Of a DNA stretch of 6,122 bases, positions 4,839 to 6,122 are shown piece by piece (positions within the stretch are counted from its first letter, which is position 1; every line of letters begins with the position of its first letter). The translations under genes and the position numbers were made by a program. Under the pieces are notes generated by a model. That model did no database searches and was not told where the DNA came from. It saw only the letters and a program-made list of their open reading frames with translations. The stretch spans positions 1 to 6,122 of the forward strand of contig CALBGO010000105.1 in NCBI GenBank assembly GCA_937894585.1. The letters are read 5' to 3'. The stretch is from an uncultured Eubacterium sp. GTDB lineage: Bacteria; Bacillota; Clostridia; Peptostreptococcales; Anaerovoracaceae.

Positions 4839-6083
4839 ATGGAAAATCCTCAGAAATTAAATATCCAGTATAAAGCCCTTCACGGCTTTTACTGGATGCT
4901 TTACTGTCTGCCTACCGGCTACATTACCGTTGTGCTTCTGTCACATGGATATTCTTCGGCCGTCATTGGTGCAATCGTGGCTGTAAGCAACATTATTGCA
5001 GCCGCGGGACAGTTGATCGTCGGCAACATCGCCGACAAATATCCGAAGGCCACTTGGCGAAATCTGATTCTTCTCATCGGTATTTTACAGATGGCAATAC
5101 TGATTATTCTGGTGCTGTTCAAAAATATACCGATTATGAACCTGATTTTCTTCCCGGTATTTATGATTCTGATATTTTTTCAGATGCCGCTGGTAAATTC
5201 CTCAATTTTTTACTATACCGCGCAAGGACTGACTGTCGATTTCGGCAGCGCCAGAGGAATCGGTTCCGTTACCTATGCCGTCATCTCCTTTATTGCCGGA
5301 CAGATGGTTGCCGGTATCGGCAAAGATGCTGTCATTTATCTGTCTTTCCCGGTGTTGGCAGGACTGGTCATTACCACCTATTTCATGCCGTGTACAGCTG
5401 AGAAAAAGATAGAGATACAAAAATTGCAGCATTCCGATGGCTACAGTAACGACTCCGGATTATCCGCAGAAATACTCCGAAACCACAGCGGGAATATAAT
5501 CCATTTTATAAAGCGATACCCCAATTACACGACCGTTCTCATCGGTATCATTCTGCTGATGGCCTTTCATAACATTGTGCATACCTATATGATTCAGATT
5601 ATAGAAGCCGCCGGAGGAAACAGTGCCGCCATGGGCACCGCCTTCTCCATCGAAGCCCTGGCGGAACTTCCGATTATGTTCGGATTCTATAAGCTGATAA
5701 AGAAATTCTCTTCCGTCAGGTTAATGCACTTCTGTTCCATAGCCTTTATTGCAAAAGCTGCCGCTTATCTTATTGCGGGCAATGTTGCGACGCTATACTT
5801 CGCACAGCTGCTGCAGATGTTCAGCTATGCAATCTTCGCTTCTGCCTCTGTGTATTATGCCAACGATGAAATGGAGCCTGCGGACAAGGTCTCCGGACAG
5901 GGTTATATGACTGCGTCGATTTCTATCGGTGCAGTGCTGGGTAATTTACTGGGTGGTCTGGTTCTGGAAATCTTCGATACTGATATACTTCTCCTCTTCT
6001 CACTGGCATTGACAGTAACCGGTGCGGCAATCGTTACTCTTGGCGTACGAAAAGGACTGACAAAAAAAATCGTAAGCGCCTAA
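4839..6083 (+). CDS. MFS transporter, 12 transmembrane helices
   Basis: A 414-residue inner-membrane carrier of the major facilitator superfamily. About 12 hydrophobic segments can be marked, roughly at 13-33, 40-62, 73-95, 98-120, 139-160, 164-183, 230-252, 262-285, 293-314, 316-340, 352-375 and 380-402. A longer hydrophilic loop at 184-229 separates the two six-helix halves. The helix 2-3 loop GNIADKYPKATWR is a recognisable motif A, and FGSARGIGSVTYA before helix 5 resembles the LacY/MFS_1-like branch. There is no signal peptide and no extra domain. It starts 11 nt after the racemase stop in the same operon, so it probably imports the substrate of the pathway (a hydroxyproline isomer or related compound) by proton symport. 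That substrate is inferred from context only; this branch is better known for sugars and nucleosides, and export cannot be excluded. Confidence 0.9.
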   Translation: MENPQKLNIQYKALHGFYWMLYCLPTGYITVVLLSHGYSSAVIGAIVAVSNIIAAAGQLIVGNIADKYPKATWRNLILLIGILQMAILIILVLFKNIPIMNLIFFPVFMILIFFQMPLVNSSIFYYTAQGLTVDFGSARGIGSVTYAVISFIAGQMVAGIGKDAVIYLSFPVLAGLVITTYFMPCTAEKKIEIQKLQHSDGYSNDSGLSAEILRNHSGNIIHFIKRYPNYTTVLIGIILLMAFHNIVHTYMIQIIEAAGGNSAAMGTAFSIEALAELPIMFGFYKLIKKFSSVRLMHFCSIAFIAKAAAYLIAGNVATLYFAQLLQMFSYAIFASASVYYANDEMEPADKVSGQGYMTASISIGAVLGNLLGGLVLEIFDTDILLLFSLALTVTGAAIVTLGVRKGLTKKIVSA

Positions 6084-6098
6084 TCTGAGGGTGTCAGG

Positions 6099-6122
6099 TA
6101 AAATGCAAATGCAAGCATTTTA
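6099..6122 (+). repeat. Perfect 8-bp inverted repeat after the transporter gene
   Basis: TAAAATGC (6099-6106) and GCATTTTA (6115-6122) are perfect complements around an 8-nt loop, 15 nt after the transporter stop. The stem has only two G-C pairs and no T-run is visible before the window ends, so a rho-independent terminator is possible but weak. It may instead be an operator or chance overlap with the start of a following gene. Confidence 0.4.
6103..6122 (+). CDS. Possible start of a third plus-strand operon gene (cut by window end)
   Basis: An ATG at 6103 opens the reading M-Q-M-Q-A-F and runs off the window. It lies 19 nt after the transporter stop and is preceded by GAGGGTG (6087-6093), a plausible Shine-Dalgarno site. 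A second in-frame ATG is at 6109. Six codons carry no identity. The same bases form an inverted repeat that could instead be a terminator stem. Confidence 0.3.

Noticed and set aside
1..6122. Mobile element, CRISPR array, tRNA or rRNA
   Set aside because: No transposase, no long terminal repeats, no regularly spaced repeats and no cloverleaf or rRNA-like sequence was seen on either strand.

Overview
The window looks like chromosomal DNA from an anaerobic Gram-positive fermenter of the Clostridia type. The evidence is an oxygen-sensitive glycyl radical enzyme with its radical-SAM activase, AGGAGG-type ribosome binding sites, AT-rich intergenic DNA, and a racemase that resembles the proline racemases of Clostridium sticklandii and C. 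difficile. I cannot name the species.

There are four full genes in two divergent operons. On the minus strand, an activase gene (2461-3381, GTG start) overlaps by 4 bp (ATGA) a 785-residue glycyl radical enzyme gene (107-2464). On the plus strand, a proline racemase/4-hydroxyproline epimerase family gene (3817-4827, TTG start) is followed 11 nt later by a 12-helix MFS transporter gene (4839-6083). A further plus-strand gene may begin in the last 20 bases. Positions 1-106 hold no recognisable gene.

The 435-bp divergent spacer (3382-3816) is the most informative non-coding part. Each operon is preceded by a sigma-54 type -24/-12 promoter with exact GG-N10-GC spacing: TGGCACA/TTGCT facing left (3430-3446) and TGGCATA/TTGCT facing right (3740-3755). 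Between them lie two TGT-N10-ACA sites and one TAT-N10-ACA site (3580-3595, 3652-3667, 3685-3700). They share extra bases and are spaced close to whole helical turns. TGT-N10-ACA is the known form of NifA upstream activator sites. The two operons therefore look co-induced by one enhancer-binding protein that is not encoded in the window.

Working model (inference): the transporter imports a cyclic amino or imino acid, most likely a hydroxyproline isomer. The two-cysteine racemase inverts its alpha carbon. The glycyl radical enzyme, activated by its partner, then performs a radical elimination. The GRE has the eliminase Cys-x-Glu and the equivalents of several residues of trans-4-hydroxy-L-proline dehydratase (HypD), but its substrate-pocket segment 323-339 does not match HypD. 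The pairing with an epimerase recalls the HplG pathway (cis-4-hydroxy-L-proline to trans-4-hydroxy-D-proline, then C-N cleavage). Neither proC (the follow-on gene for HypD) nor ortAB (for HplG) is present, so the substrate remains open.
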